Both the position numbers and the translations under genes were made by a program. A stretch of DNA of 51,093 nt. Source: Planctomycetota bacterium. Its GTDB lineage: Bacteria > Planctomycetota > UBA1135 > GCA-002748355. The notes under the pieces are model-generated. The model was not told where the DNA came from and did no database searches. It saw only the letters and a program-made list of their open reading frames with translations. Each line of letters starts with the position of its first letter. Within the stretch, counting starts at the first letter, position 1. Location of the stretch: positions 1 to 51,093 of the forward strand of contig JALSSW010000110.1 in the NCBI GenBank assembly GCA_026984035.1. Reading direction: 5' to 3'. Of the stretch, positions 36,735 through 44,415 are shown piece by piece.

Positions 36735-38631
36735 CCTCCTCTCCTTTTCCTTGTGGGAATTCCTCAGCTCCTCCTTCTTGTTCCAAAGCGGCCAGAAGCA
36801 GATCTCGAACGGGGGGAGCCGCATATTTTCCCCCATAAAATTTGTAGGCCGGTTTTTTTTGCATCAGGGCAAAGGCGAAGAATCGCGGAGAAACTCCCGG
36901 CGCGAAACCTGCAAAACTCGCAGTGTAAGACCGCTCTCCCCCCGTCCTCCGAAAGGATGTCCCTGTTTTCCCGCCAATGACCCCGGTAACCCCTGGGCCC
37001 GCGATAGATCGCCCGGTGCCTCCGGGACCAACGACCCGAAGTAGGGTGTCCCGTATCCACCGGCTGACCTCGGGGCGGAAGACCTGCTTACCGGGGCCGG
37101 CCAGAGGAAGGTCAATCCGATCCCCTGAAACATCCTCCAAGCTGCTCACCAAACGGAAACGAAACTCTTTCCCGGTCAGGACCGTGCAGAAGGCCTCTCC
37201 GAAGGTCAGCGGATAGATCAGATATTGATAGCCCATGCTCAGGGAGGGACCCGTAAAACGGTGATAAGGCGAAGGCTCCCGGAACTGCGCTTTATCGGGG
37301 AGACTTCCCCGAATCGGGCTGGGCATGCCAAATCTATCCTTTCGCATATTGACCGGAAGGCCCAGGCTTGGGACCCGGTCCAGGCCAAACAGGGTCAGCA
37401 GCTCTCGATGGAAGGGCACCCCTCCCCGCATCCCAATACGAACGGCGCCGATGTTACTCGATTGGACCAAGACTTCGCCGAGAGGAACTCTCCCGACCAG
37501 GTGGTCGTCAATGATGCTGCGCACCGGGCCATGCCCCCTGAGGGAGCGGATGCGAAAAATCTTTGAGGAGGGGTCGCCATCCCCATGACAAGGGATCAAC
37601 TCTCCAGGATGGACGAGACCTCGCTCAAGAGCGAGGGCAATCACCAAGGGCTTGATGCAAGATCCCGGTTCAAAGCGTGCATAATGCGTAAAAGGATAAT
37701 AGCGGTCTTTGGGCGTTCGGTGCTCGGCGTCGTAGCTCGGGTCGGCGGCCAAGCTCAACAGGTCTCCGGTCCTAAGATCCACAAGAAAAATAAGCCCCCA
37801 ATCAGCCTCTGCCTTTTTCACTGCCTGATGGATGGCACGATATGCAGCTTCCTGGAGGCCCGAATCCAAGGTCGTCCGAATCCCCGCAGTCCTGGTCTCG
37901 ACAGGGAGCGACAATGGTGACTCGCCTTGAACATAGCTCAGGCCACCCGGACCATGCCGAAGAGCTTCGCTTCTTTCTCCTAAATGCTGCAAGATCCGCT
38001 GGGCTTCCAGACCGGTGGCCACCGCCTTCCCATTCTTCAGTGTTCCAAGAAACCCAACGACGTGTGCCGCCGCTCGCCCAAGAGGATAAGAACGATCCCA
38101 ACGCTCACGAAAACGAAAGCGGAAGCGGCCCTTTCCAAAGCGTTTTTTCCCCAAAGCCATGAGGTTCTCAATCGCCTCTTTCGACTGAAGCCCCTTGGCT
38201 AAAACCCGGGTCCAGACAAATCGGGGACCTTTCCTTTTCCCGCGAGCCCGGCGATCCACCCGTCCTGTCCGAGGCACTCGGAAGAGTCCCCGTACCCGCC
38301 GAACCTCCCTCCGGTTGCAAGGGTGGTCCAAGCTCAATCCATAGAGAACCGCGTCCGCCAAAGCCTTTGGGAAATCCTGATCGGCAAAACAATCCAATTC
38401 GATGTCATAGGAAAGAGTCGAGAGGGCTAGAGGCTGACCATTGCGATCCAAAATGCTCCCCCGCGGCCCCCTCAAGACCCTTGTCTGAAACCCCTGTGCC
38501 CTTGCCTCAACCAGACTGCCGCCTGCAAAATGCACCCAAATCACTCGAACAGCCGTCAGCAAGAGGACAGCCATCGCCAGCCCTTGGATCAGGAGAAGCC
38601 GCGACGGATTTGGGGAAGCGTAGGTTTTCAA
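36709..38631 (-). CDS. ftsI: Class B penicillin-binding protein FtsI (peptidoglycan transpeptidase)
   Basis: FtsI cross-links septal peptidoglycan and pairs with FtsW. 640 residues: one N-terminal membrane anchor (LLLIQGLAMAVLLLTAVRVIWV), PBP-dimer region starting RGPRGSILDRNGQPLA, and the transpeptidase domain with FEPGSCIKPLV (active-site Ser, SxxK motif SCIK), SSNIGA (SxN) and GGKTGTS (KTG). A strongly basic stretch of roughly 70 residues within the N-terminal domain (for example RREVRRVRGLFRVPRTGRVDRR) is unusual. It follows the ftsL-like gene by 81 bp and overlaps murE. Assignment as FtsI rather than an elongation PBP2 rests on the cluster position. Confidence 0.93.
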   Translation of the reverse strand: MKTYASPNPSRLLLIQGLAMAVLLLTAVRVIWVHFAGGSLVEARAQGFQTRVLRGPRGSILDRNGQPLALSTLSYDIELDCFADQDFPKALADAVLYGLSLDHPCNRREVRRVRGLFRVPRTGRVDRRARGKRKGPRFVWTRVLAKGLQSKEAIENLMALGKKRFGKGRFRFRFRERWDRSYPLGRAAAHVVGFLGTLKNGKAVATGLEAQRILQHLGERSEALRHGPGGLSYVQGESPLSLPVETRTAGIRTTLDSGLQEAAYRAIHQAVKKAEADWGLIFLVDLRTGDLLSLAADPSYDAEHRTPKDRYYPFTHYARFEPGSCIKPLVIALALERGLVHPGELIPCHGDGDPSSKIFRIRSLRGHGPVRSIIDDHLVGRVPLGEVLVQSSNIGAVRIGMRGGVPFHRELLTLFGLDRVPSLGLPVNMRKDRFGMPSPIRGSLPDKAQFREPSPYHRFTGPSLSMGYQYLIYPLTFGEAFCTVLTGKEFRFRLVSSLEDVSGDRIDLPLAGPGKQVFRPEVSRWIRDTLLRVVGPGGTGRSIAGPGVTGVIGGKTGTSFRRTGGERSYTASFAGFAPGVSPRFFAFALMQKKPAYKFYGGKYAAPPVRDLLLAALEQEGGAEEFPQGKGEEDGLDVRLR

Positions 38632-38712
38632 GTTTCTAAAACGCGAGAGAGAAAAAAACCGAGGGGCCCTCCACCCAGCCGGTGAAAGAGGGACACCCTT
38701 CCAAAAAACAAG

Positions 38713-38946
38713 TTAATCGCGCCGATCCCCGAAGGTCTCGAGGAGCCGACGTTCGAGCGTCTCCCTCCGAGATTCCCGGAGGAGTTCTCGGAGGAAGCCA
38801 TCCCGCTCCGCCTGGAGGCGGAGTGCTGCCCGGTAGACCCGAGCCGCTTCCGCACGCAACCGCATTGATTGCACGCGAAAATGAACGACCAGGAGGCACA
38901 CCCCGAGGCAGAGCAGAAAGGCACAAACGGCTCCTCCCCACCTCAT
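38713..38946 (-). CDS. Small single-pass membrane protein in the ftsL position
   Basis: 77 residues. The N-terminal segment WGGAVCAFLLCLGVCLLVVHF is one membrane helix, followed by an Arg/Leu/Glu-rich helical region (about residues 28-72) that could form a coiled coil. Size, topology and location between rsmH and ftsI are those of FtsL, a bitopic divisome protein whose sequence is poorly conserved. Its ATG shares ATGA with the rsmH stop. I call it FtsL-like because the sequence alone does not prove it. Confidence 0.7.
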   Translation of the reverse strand: MRWGGAVCAFLLCLGVCLLVVHFRVQSMRLRAEAARVYRAALRLQAERDGFLRELLRESRRETLERRLLETFGDRRD

Positions 38947-39881
38947 TGGATGTCCTCCTGAGCGGCCATCCCTGGATCGGAAGCCATTCCCTCCTGGACA
39001 GCCACCCGGAGCTTGGCGCTCCGGGAGCGTGGATTCGCAGCTTTCTCCACCTCGTCAGCCATCAGGGGCTTTCGATGGAGCGGGGACATGCGATCCCGAA
39101 AAAAATTCTTCACGATGCGATCTTCGAGACTGTGGAAGGAGATCACCGCGAGGCGCCCGCCGGGGCGGAGCACTTCCCGGGCTTTCTCCAATCCTTCTTG
39201 CAGAGCTTCGAGTTCACGATTGACTGCGATGCGAAGCGCTTGAAACACACGCGTCGCCGGGTGGATGCGATGACGCCCCCCGCTCCCTGGAACAACACGG
39301 GAGACAAAGGCCGCGAATGCCGTGGTCGTGCGCGGGAGACCGCCCTGCCTCCGCGCACGAACGACTTCGCCAGCAATCCTTCGGGCATGCCGCTCTTCTC
39401 CATATTCACGGAAAATGCGAACCAGCTCTTGCTCGGAGGACCGAGAGAGCAGGTCGTATGCATTCGTTCGTATACTTGGATCCATGCGCATGTCGAGAGG
39501 GCCGTCGAGACGAAAAGACAAACCCCGTTCCGCTCTGTCGAGCTGAAGGGAGCTGACACCAAGATCCATCAGAATCCGATCACAGCCATCCAGACCAAGA
39601 CCATGGAGGATGGAGTCGAGGTGCCGATACGAAGACTCGAAGAGCTCTATCCGGGGAGGGAGACCCGCCAAGCGACGCCGCGCGTGGGGAAGAATCTGGG
39701 GATCCACATCAAGTCCGATGAGGACACCCTTTTCTCCAAGCCGGCTGGCAATCCCCTCAGAATGCCCTCCAGCACCCACGGTCGCGTCCATGACGACCAT
39801 GCCCTCCCGAAGGTCAAGACCTTCGAGCACCTGTTGCAAAAGAACCGGTTGATGCGGCCACTCCCCAGCGGAAGAAGCCAT
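38943..39881 (-). CDS. rsmH: 16S rRNA (cytosine(1402)-N(4))-methyltransferase RsmH (MraW)
   Basis: SAM-dependent methyltransferase acting on C1402 of 16S rRNA, conserved at the head of dcw clusters. 312 residues: HQPVLLQQVLEGL, SAM site DATVGAGGHSEGIA, GLDVDPQIL, DRILMDLGVSSLQLD, RGLSFRLDGPLDMRMD, HPATRVFQALRIAVNREL and VISFHSLEDRIVKNFF. All family blocks are in order. It ends by overlapping the ftsL-like gene by 4 bp and is separated from mraZ by 147 bp containing a strong hairpin. Confidence 0.96.
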   Translation of the reverse strand: MASSAGEWPHQPVLLQQVLEGLDLREGMVVMDATVGAGGHSEGIASRLGEKGVLIGLDVDPQILPHARRRLAGLPPRIELFESSYRHLDSILHGLGLDGCDRILMDLGVSSLQLDRAERGLSFRLDGPLDMRMDPSIRTNAYDLLSRSSEQELVRIFREYGEERHARRIAGEVVRARRQGGLPRTTTAFAAFVSRVVPGSGGRHRIHPATRVFQALRIAVNRELEALQEGLEKAREVLRPGGRLAVISFHSLEDRIVKNFFRDRMSPLHRKPLMADEVEKAANPRSRSAKLRVAVQEGMASDPGMAAQEDIQ

Positions 39882-39970
39882 AAAGTCACAAGGAAACCTC
39901 GAGCAAAAGGCTCAAGGCCCCAAAACCACAAGAACAAGACAAAAGAAGGCTGTCCCCTGATAAAAGGGAG

Positions 39971-40002
39971 AAGCGCAGGGGGGTTGCCCCCCCTTGCGCT
40001 TT
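39971..40002 (-). terminator. Strong GC hairpin between mraZ and rsmH (attenuator or terminator)
   Basis: On the minus strand AAGCGCA-AGGGGGG, a GCAA tetraloop and CCCCCC-TGCGCTT form a roughly 13-bp stem with one unpaired A. CTCCCTTTTATC follows, a weak U-rich tail. It starts 26 bases after the mraZ stop and about 90 bases before rsmH. It could stop part of the transcripts after mraZ or shape the RNA end. The structure is clear; the role is inferred. Confidence 0.6.
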
Positions 40003-40028
40003 GGGTCGGCAGATGAGGTTCCGGTCTC

Positions 40029-40529
40029 TCATCCCCGATCTCCCAGGAGGACTTGTTCCAAATCGTATTTCCAACCCAGATCAGACCGACCCAGGCACAG
40101 GTCTCCATTCCCGGATTCAAATCTCTCAAAAGACTTCGGGTCCCAGAGCTCGATCCGTTGAAAGGTGCCAATGATCAGGACTTGATTCGTGATGCCCGCT
40201 AACGCCCGAAGGTCTGTGGGAATCTGGATCCGCCCTTGGCCATCGGGACTTTCCGGGTAGGTCAGCATAGAAAACTTCCTTTGAAGCTGGCGCAGGCTCC
40301 GGTTTCCGAAATCTTGCATGCGGAGCCGCTTTTGCATTCTTCGGTATTCGGGGGCGTCCAGGAGCCAGAGGCATGGATCCACTGCGGGGGAAATCCACAA
40401 GTTGGGAGAGTTCTCGTCTCCCCTCCCCTTCCCGCGAATCGTTCCACTGAGTCCATCCAGCATCCTCCGTGGAAGGAAGAACCTCCCATTTTTATCCACC
40501 TTTCCGAGCTGGCCACCAGATAGCTCCAC
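40029..40529 (-). CDS. mraZ: Transcriptional regulator MraZ
   Basis: MraZ is a DNA-binding protein of the AbrB/SpoVT type that regulates its own dcw operon. The 166-residue product has the two MraZ repeats: GQLGKVDKNGRFFLPRRML near the N-terminus and LTYPESPDGQGRIQIPTDLRALAGI in the middle, then IIGTFQRIELWD. The start is a GTG at 40529, immediately preceded by an in-frame TAA, so no longer form is possible. The ribosome site is weak. It is the first gene of the cluster. Upstream are TGGNG repeats on a 10-bp period that may be its operator. Confidence 0.93.
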   Translation of the reverse strand: MELSGGQLGKVDKNGRFFLPRRMLDGLSGTIRGKGRGDENSPNLWISPAVDPCLWLLDAPEYRRMQKRLRMQDFGNRSLRQLQRKFSMLTYPESPDGQGRIQIPTDLRALAGITNQVLIIGTFQRIELWDPKSFERFESGNGDLCLGRSDLGWKYDLEQVLLGDRG

Positions 40530-40608
40530 TTAGCAAATTTTCCCATTTTTCGGCAAAAATGCCCGAACAAGGCCTCCAGAACCCTCCATTTGGCTCCAGA
40601 TTTCACCA
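40514..40608 (-). promoter_or_regulatory. Candidate MraZ operator: TGGNG repeats on a 10-bp period
   Basis: Read on the minus strand, TGGTG (40604-40608), TGGAG (40594-40598), TGGAG (40584-40588) and TGGAG (40574-40578) are spaced exactly 10 bp apart. Two more, TGGAG (40524-40528) and TGGTG (40514-40518), lie over the mraZ start, also 10 bp apart and in the same register (50 bp from the first group). In E. coli MraZ binds TGGGN repeats separated by 5 bases, the same period. The match is visual and untested. Confidence 0.65.
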
Positions 40609-40638
40609 TTTGCCTGACTTTTTGCTCCATCTCGCACA

Positions 40639-40666
40639 AGAATACCATCGGCAGAATGGGGGGCAA
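40639..40666 (-). promoter_or_regulatory. Candidate promoter of the dcw operon
   Basis: On the minus strand TTGCCC (40661-40666), a 16-base spacer and TATTCT (40639-40644) resemble a sigma-70 promoter. It would place the transcription start just upstream of the TGGNG repeats, so a bound repressor could block it. Moderately weak match. Confidence 0.35.
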
Positions 40667-40846
40667 GAAATATTACTTTTCTCTTGAAAACTGAGCCCCT
40701 GCTTTCATCTAGTGGGAATCAAAGGACTTAGCTTGCTCAAAGAATTCCCGAGCCGCAGATTTCCCGACTCTCTCAAAGTCCTGAGGACGAAGGCCCCCTG
40801 GCTTAGGAAGAAAAGCCCCTCCCCTTTTCCTCAGGGAAGCGGATTC

Positions 40847-40866
40847 TTATCCACAGGTTTTCCACA
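40847..40866 (+). promoter_or_regulatory. Two DnaA boxes one helical turn apart
   Basis: TTATCCACA (40847-40855), the perfect DnaA box, followed by TTTTCCACA (40858-40866), each followed by GG, giving an 11-bp direct repeat. An AT-rich patch (gttaacatccttttttaaa) lies about 25-45 bp further on. The rest of the intergenic region between mraZ and the glycosyltransferase (40530-41012) holds only the promoter, repeat and terminator elements listed separately and no convincing gene. DnaA binding here could regulate the dcw promoter about 180 bp away, or mark a DnaA reservoir or origin-related site. Confidence 0.65.
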
Positions 40867-40966
40867 GGCTGCCATGCGGAAAAGAAAAGAGTTAACATCC
40901 TTTTTTAAATGGGGTTACACAGTCTTCCCTATCTTGGGCCAGGAAGTTTTCACCTGAGGAAAAGAT

Positions 40967-40989
40967 GAGAAGCTTCCCTTAAAGCTCTC
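40967..40989 (-). terminator. Probable terminator of the glycosyltransferase gene
   Basis: On the minus strand GAGAGCTT, a six-base loop and AAGCTTCTC form an 8-bp stem with one bulged base, followed by ATCTTTTCC. It begins about 24 bases after the stop at 41013. It would separate the glycosyltransferase transcript from the dcw control region. Confidence 0.4.
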
Positions 40990-41012
40990 AGAAAAATGGC
41001 TCCCCGGACCTT

Positions 41013-42002
41013 CTAAGCTCGCAAGAAAAGCTGCAATCCAAGGCTCAGGGTTTTCCCTCCCAATCTCCCCAAGGGGGCCAGGAGGCGGGTTCCCAGGACC
41101 AGCACATCCCAGCGACACCCAGGAAGTTCTTTTGCGGCGAAGCGGAGCTTCTCTAGGGCTTCCCTTCTTCGGCCTTGCAGAAGGTCTTGGTAGGCATCGA
41201 AGAGAAGGTTATTCCGGACGGCGGCTGGCTTTTCGGGGAGGCTTTCTCCCAAACCCAGCAAAGTGGCTTGCTCCCTCACCTTGTTCAGCAGGGCAAGCTC
41301 TTCGCGGTACCTTTCAAAATCCGAGATGGCCTCCCGGGTCGCCTGCTCTTCATGGCGCCGGTATGAAAGAAGGATCTCGGGCACGGCCTTGATCCGCCCC
41401 CCTCCCAGCAAGACCCGGAAGGAATATTCCCAATCAGGCACAAAATGATAACGAGCATCAAAGCTCCCCCATCGTCGGAATGCTTCCGTGCGGAAAACAA
41501 TCGAAGGGCAGGTGATCCAATTCCCGGAGAAGAGAAACGCCAGGGCTGCCGTACCCTCGTCTTCTTCCTCCCGGAAAAACACAGCCTTCCTCCGGTCGAT
41601 CAAAGAGTGGAGAGGGCGCCCCTCGGCATCAACGCTTTGGGCTTGGCAGTGTGCAAAGCAGGCTTCAGGAGAAGCCCGAAGCGCCTCCACCATGCGCCGC
41701 CCAAAAGAGGGTCGGTAGAGATCGTCCTGGTGCGCCAAACAAAAAAACTCGGTATCCACCAGGGCAGCACAACGATTCCAATTCTCCGGAATGCCGAGGG
41801 TGCCTTCATGGCGAAAAACTTGGATGCGCTCTCCTCCGATTTCCTTTGCGATCTGGACAGATCCATCTGTCGAAGCATCGTCCACGAGCAAAATCTTGGG
41901 CAAAGGCCCCTCCTGCTCCAAGAGGGAACGAAGAAGAGCTGGCAAATACTTTGCCCCATTCCGACAGGGAATGGCAAAACTCAAGCTCGATGAGGGCTCC
42001 AT
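41013..42002 (-). CDS. Family 2 (GT-A) glycosyltransferase
   Basis: 329 residues. The N-terminal LSFAIPCRNGAKYLPALLRSLL and KILLVDDASTDGSVQIAKE are the standard GT2 nucleotide-sugar site, followed by GIPENWNRC and LAHQDDLYRP (acidic metal-binding motif). RWGSFDARYHFVPDWEYSFRVL gives the ED/WE-type catalytic region. The last 100 residues are helical and end LSLGLQLFLRA, perhaps membrane-associating. Substrate unknown; likely cell-surface polysaccharide or lipid glycosylation. It stands alone, with a 480-bp control region on one side and 430 bp without a convincing gene on the other. Confidence 0.9.
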   Translation of the reverse strand: MEPSSSLSFAIPCRNGAKYLPALLRSLLEQEGPLPKILLVDDASTDGSVQIAKEIGGERIQVFRHEGTLGIPENWNRCAALVDTEFFCLAHQDDLYRPSFGRRMVEALRASPEACFAHCQAQSVDAEGRPLHSLIDRRKAVFFREEEDEGTAALAFLFSGNWITCPSIVFRTEAFRRWGSFDARYHFVPDWEYSFRVLLGGGRIKAVPEILLSYRRHEEQATREAISDFERYREELALLNKVREQATLLGLGESLPEKPAAVRNNLLFDAYQDLLQGRRREALEKLRFAAKELPGCRWDVLVLGTRLLAPLGRLGGKTLSLGLQLFLRA

Positions 42003-42434
42003 TCAAAAAGCCTAACTCCCAAGAAAGGAAACCCTGCGGACTTTTTCTGCCTTCAGCAAAGACCTTGGATCGAACTTTTGCCCGGAGAAAGCCCAGTCCC
42101 TTGCATTTCATTTGAAGGGCGAAAGAACAATTTCTCGATTCTGAAACCCCATCTTGGACGAGGGAATCTCTTTGTTTGTGCCCCCAAACAGGGAAACCCA
42201 GGGGAACTCGCGGGAGCCCGCCCATTCTTCCATAAGTATCCAAGGAACCGAAAAACCCCCATCTGAGCCAAGCCAGATCACTCCGAGGGGTAGAGCATGG
42301 AAAGGAACGCTCCAAGAAAGGAGAGCATCTCCCCACACAAGGGATGCGTTCCGCCGAAAGAAAAGAAAAGTGTTTTCTGAAGGTCCCACGCCTTCGGCTT
42401 TGCCCTGGGACATGGGATGTGCTTCCATAGACCC
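42003..42434. other. Intergenic region without a supported gene
   Basis: Several short ORFs exist on both strands (for example minus 42108-42428, 106 codons) but none shows a ribosome site, domain or sensible composition. The gap lies between two divergent genes and presumably holds their promoters; I could not assign any. Confidence 0.5.
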
Positions 42435-42869
42435 ATGTCCCCTTCCCGCTCCAAATTGCTCTTCGGCCTCTTCGCAGGGCAGATTCTCTTTGGCTTAAGC
42501 CGCTTGCCCCATGCGGTTTTATGGAAGAGATGGCATCGAATTGAGCAAATGCGAGCAAAAGGTCCTTTGGAGTTCCACCTAGGTTTTGTGGATCTCGATA
42601 CACGGGAGGCGATCCGCCGCCTGCGGGAGGAGACTGCGAAGAATTCTGTGATTCTCTTCCATGGCTCCTGGCGAGGTCCCATCGAGTTCGCTGCCCCCCT
42701 GCTCTATCCCAGGGTGCTCCTCTCCGCCCATCGACTTCCTGACCTCAGGCTCCGGACCTTCATGGGGAGGCCGGTGGGGCGCTTGGATTTCGGAGGAAAA
42801 AAAGAAGTGGTCCTTCTTGAGTCCACCGAAAAAAAGTTGCGCCTCCTTCCCGAGCGGAGAGGGAAATAA
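42435..42869 (+). CDS. Hypothetical protein
   Basis: 144 residues from the ATG at 42435 (ATG at 42417 also possible; neither has a clear ribosome site). A hydrophobic N-terminal stretch, SKLLFGLFAGQILFGLSRLP, could be a membrane anchor or signal. The rest is basic and includes AIRRLREETAKNSVILFHG, LLYPRVLLSAHRLPDL and a C-terminal LRLLPERRGK. I recognise no family. Only one base separates its stop from the TTG start of the downstream membrane-protein gene, whose ribosome site lies within this gene, so the two are very probably co-translated. Confidence 0.6.
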   Translation: MSPSRSKLLFGLFAGQILFGLSRLPHAVLWKRWHRIEQMRAKGPLEFHLGFVDLDTREAIRRLREETAKNSVILFHGSWRGPIEFAAPLLYPRVLLSAHRLPDLRLRTFMGRPVGRLDFGGKKEVVLLESTEKKLRLLPERRGK

Positions 42870-42870
42870 C

Positions 42871-44415
42871 TTGGCTGAGGGCAGCTTGGGATTCCATTCG
42901 GTGAACCCCGGATTTGCCTGGGGAAGGGCCGCCATTCTCGGCTTGGCCCTCTTCGCAGCTGGCGCACAAGTCATTCTGCTGGCAGGGCTTCCGCTGCCTT
43001 TCTGGCTGCCCTTGCTCCTAGGAATGGGTGTCCCCCTTGGATGGAGGGGGCGCGTGAGGGAGGGGGGGGCAGCTCCGCCCCTTTTGGCAAAGATGGCTGT
43101 CCTGCTTGTGGGGATAGTGCTTGCTTTGATGGTCTGGGGCGCGGTGGCCACGCTGTCCCGCGAATGGGATGGCTTTGTTTCCTGGGAGGCCCGGGCGCGT
43201 TTTTTTGGGCCGGGGGCAAAGCTGTCGGACCCTTGGTTGGGCAACTCCTTTGTCTTTGCCCACAGTCGCAGCTACCCCATTCTCCAGCCCCTTCTCGGAG
43301 GTTTTTTTGATGCCGCTCTCGGACCTCGCTGGGGACGCATCCTACTCCCCTTGGAGTTCCTCATCCTTCTCCGCCTCCTCTTCGAAGCCCTTGCCGATGG
43401 GACCCGACAGAAGACCCTCGCCTGGATCGGCACTCTGTCCCTCGCCCTTCTTCCCGGTTTTCTCTCCCCCGGAGGCGGTTCGGTAGACTCGGGCTACGCC
43501 GAGCTTCTCCTCGCGCTCTGCCTCCTTGCAGCAGCCTCCGCCCTTGCTCGAAGAGACATCCAACTCCTCATTGCATCCACCTTTCTCCTCCCCCAGGCCA
43601 AACCCGAAGGCCTCCCCTACCTCTTTCTCCTCCTTGCAATCCTGGCCTTCCTCCCCCCAAGGGCCCGCCCCTCCCTCCTCCTCCCCGCCTGCCTCGGCGC
43701 CGCCGCCAGCCTCCTCCTCTGGCTCCCCCTCAAAGCCCGCCTCACCCAAAGCGGGACACCCTTTCTTGCCTCCGCCGCCCTCGGCCTTGTCCTGCCTATG
43801 TCCTTCTGGGGACTTGGCTTAGGCATCCAAGCGATGCGAGCCCGCCTCGGCTCCCAAACCCGTCCTTGGGTCATCCTGCTCGGCCTACTCGGCCTCTCCC
43901 TCGGACTCTTCCTTTTGGGGAAATCCACCCTCGCCTCCCCCCAGCAAGGGGTTCTCACCGCCTACTTGCGGACACTCATGGACCATGGCGGCAGGCTGCG
44001 TGAGGCCCCAAGCATCCTCGGACATTGGATCCTCGGCCTCTTCCAAATCCGAAAAATCGGAATCCTCCCTCTGGCCTTCATCCTGGTTCTGCTCAGCCCC
44101 GGGCTCCGGAAACAGGTTCCCCTACCCCTGCTCTGCTTTGGAGCGCTGGGCCTCCTCGCCACCCTCCTGGCCTTCTTCGCCTCCCCCATGGTGGACCTTG
44201 CTGCGCACATGCATTCCAGCCTGGGACGCCTCCTCCTCCAATGGACGGGTGTCCTCAGCTTGATCGCCCTTTGGTCCCTGCGCAAGGCCCCTTGGCTCAG
44301 CTCGTCCCCAGGATCTCCCCAAGCTGGTCGCGCAGAAGCTCCAGAGCCTTCTCATCCAGATCCGGAACGGCAAGACGAAGAATCTTCTTCCCCTCCTCGT
44401 CCCTCGGATCTTTGA
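42871..44415 (+). CDS. Polytopic membrane protein, possibly GT-C-like
   Basis: About 514 residues starting at TTG 42871, preceded by GGAGAGGG at 7-base spacing; the frame is open to 42661 but that part overlaps the upstream gene and looks non-coding. About ten to twelve hydrophobic helices. The first large loop reads REWDGFVSWEARARFFGPG and later AHSRSYPILQPLLGG, a layout seen in GT-C-type glycosyltransferases with an acidic residue in the first outer loop. No named family recognised. The last 40 residues are Ser/Pro/Glu-rich and overlap, on the opposite strand, the end of the 44297-44890 gene by 119 bp. Confidence 0.7.
   Translation: MAEGSLGFHSVNPGFAWGRAAILGLALFAAGAQVILLAGLPLPFWLPLLLGMGVPLGWRGRVREGGAAPPLLAKMAVLLVGIVLALMVWGAVATLSREWDGFVSWEARARFFGPGAKLSDPWLGNSFVFAHSRSYPILQPLLGGFFDAALGPRWGRILLPLEFLILLRLLFEALADGTRQKTLAWIGTLSLALLPGFLSPGGGSVDSGYAELLLALCLLAAASALARRDIQLLIASTFLLPQAKPEGLPYLFLLLAILAFLPPRARPSLLLPACLGAAASLLLWLPLKARLTQSGTPFLASAALGLVLPMSFWGLGLGIQAMRARLGSQTRPWVILLGLLGLSLGLFLLGKSTLASPQQGVLTAYLRTLMDHGGRLREAPSILGHWILGLFQIRKIGILPLAFILVLLSPGLRKQVPLPLLCFGALGLLATLLAFFASPMVDLAAHMHSSLGRLLLQWTGVLSLIALWSLRKAPWLSSSPGSPQAGRAEAPEPSHPDPERQDEESSSPPRPSDL

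Noticed and set aside
38682..40016. 444-codon plus-strand ORF over rsmH
   Set aside because: It is antisense to rsmH, whose protein motifs are unmistakable, and its own product is low-complexity with no recognisable domain.
40712..40957. 81-codon plus-strand ORF in the mraZ upstream region
   Set aside because: It spans the DnaA boxes, lacks a ribosome site and resembles no protein; a regulatory region is the better reading.
40530..41012. Chromosomal replication origin
   Set aside because: Two DnaA boxes and an AT-rich patch are present, but there is no box cluster, no dnaA/dnaN/parAB/mnmG neighbourhood and no clear change in gene orientation, so oriC is not claimed.
42108..42428. 106-codon minus-strand ORF upstream of the glycosyltransferase
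   Set aside because: No ribosome site, no domain and composition unlike neighbouring proteins.
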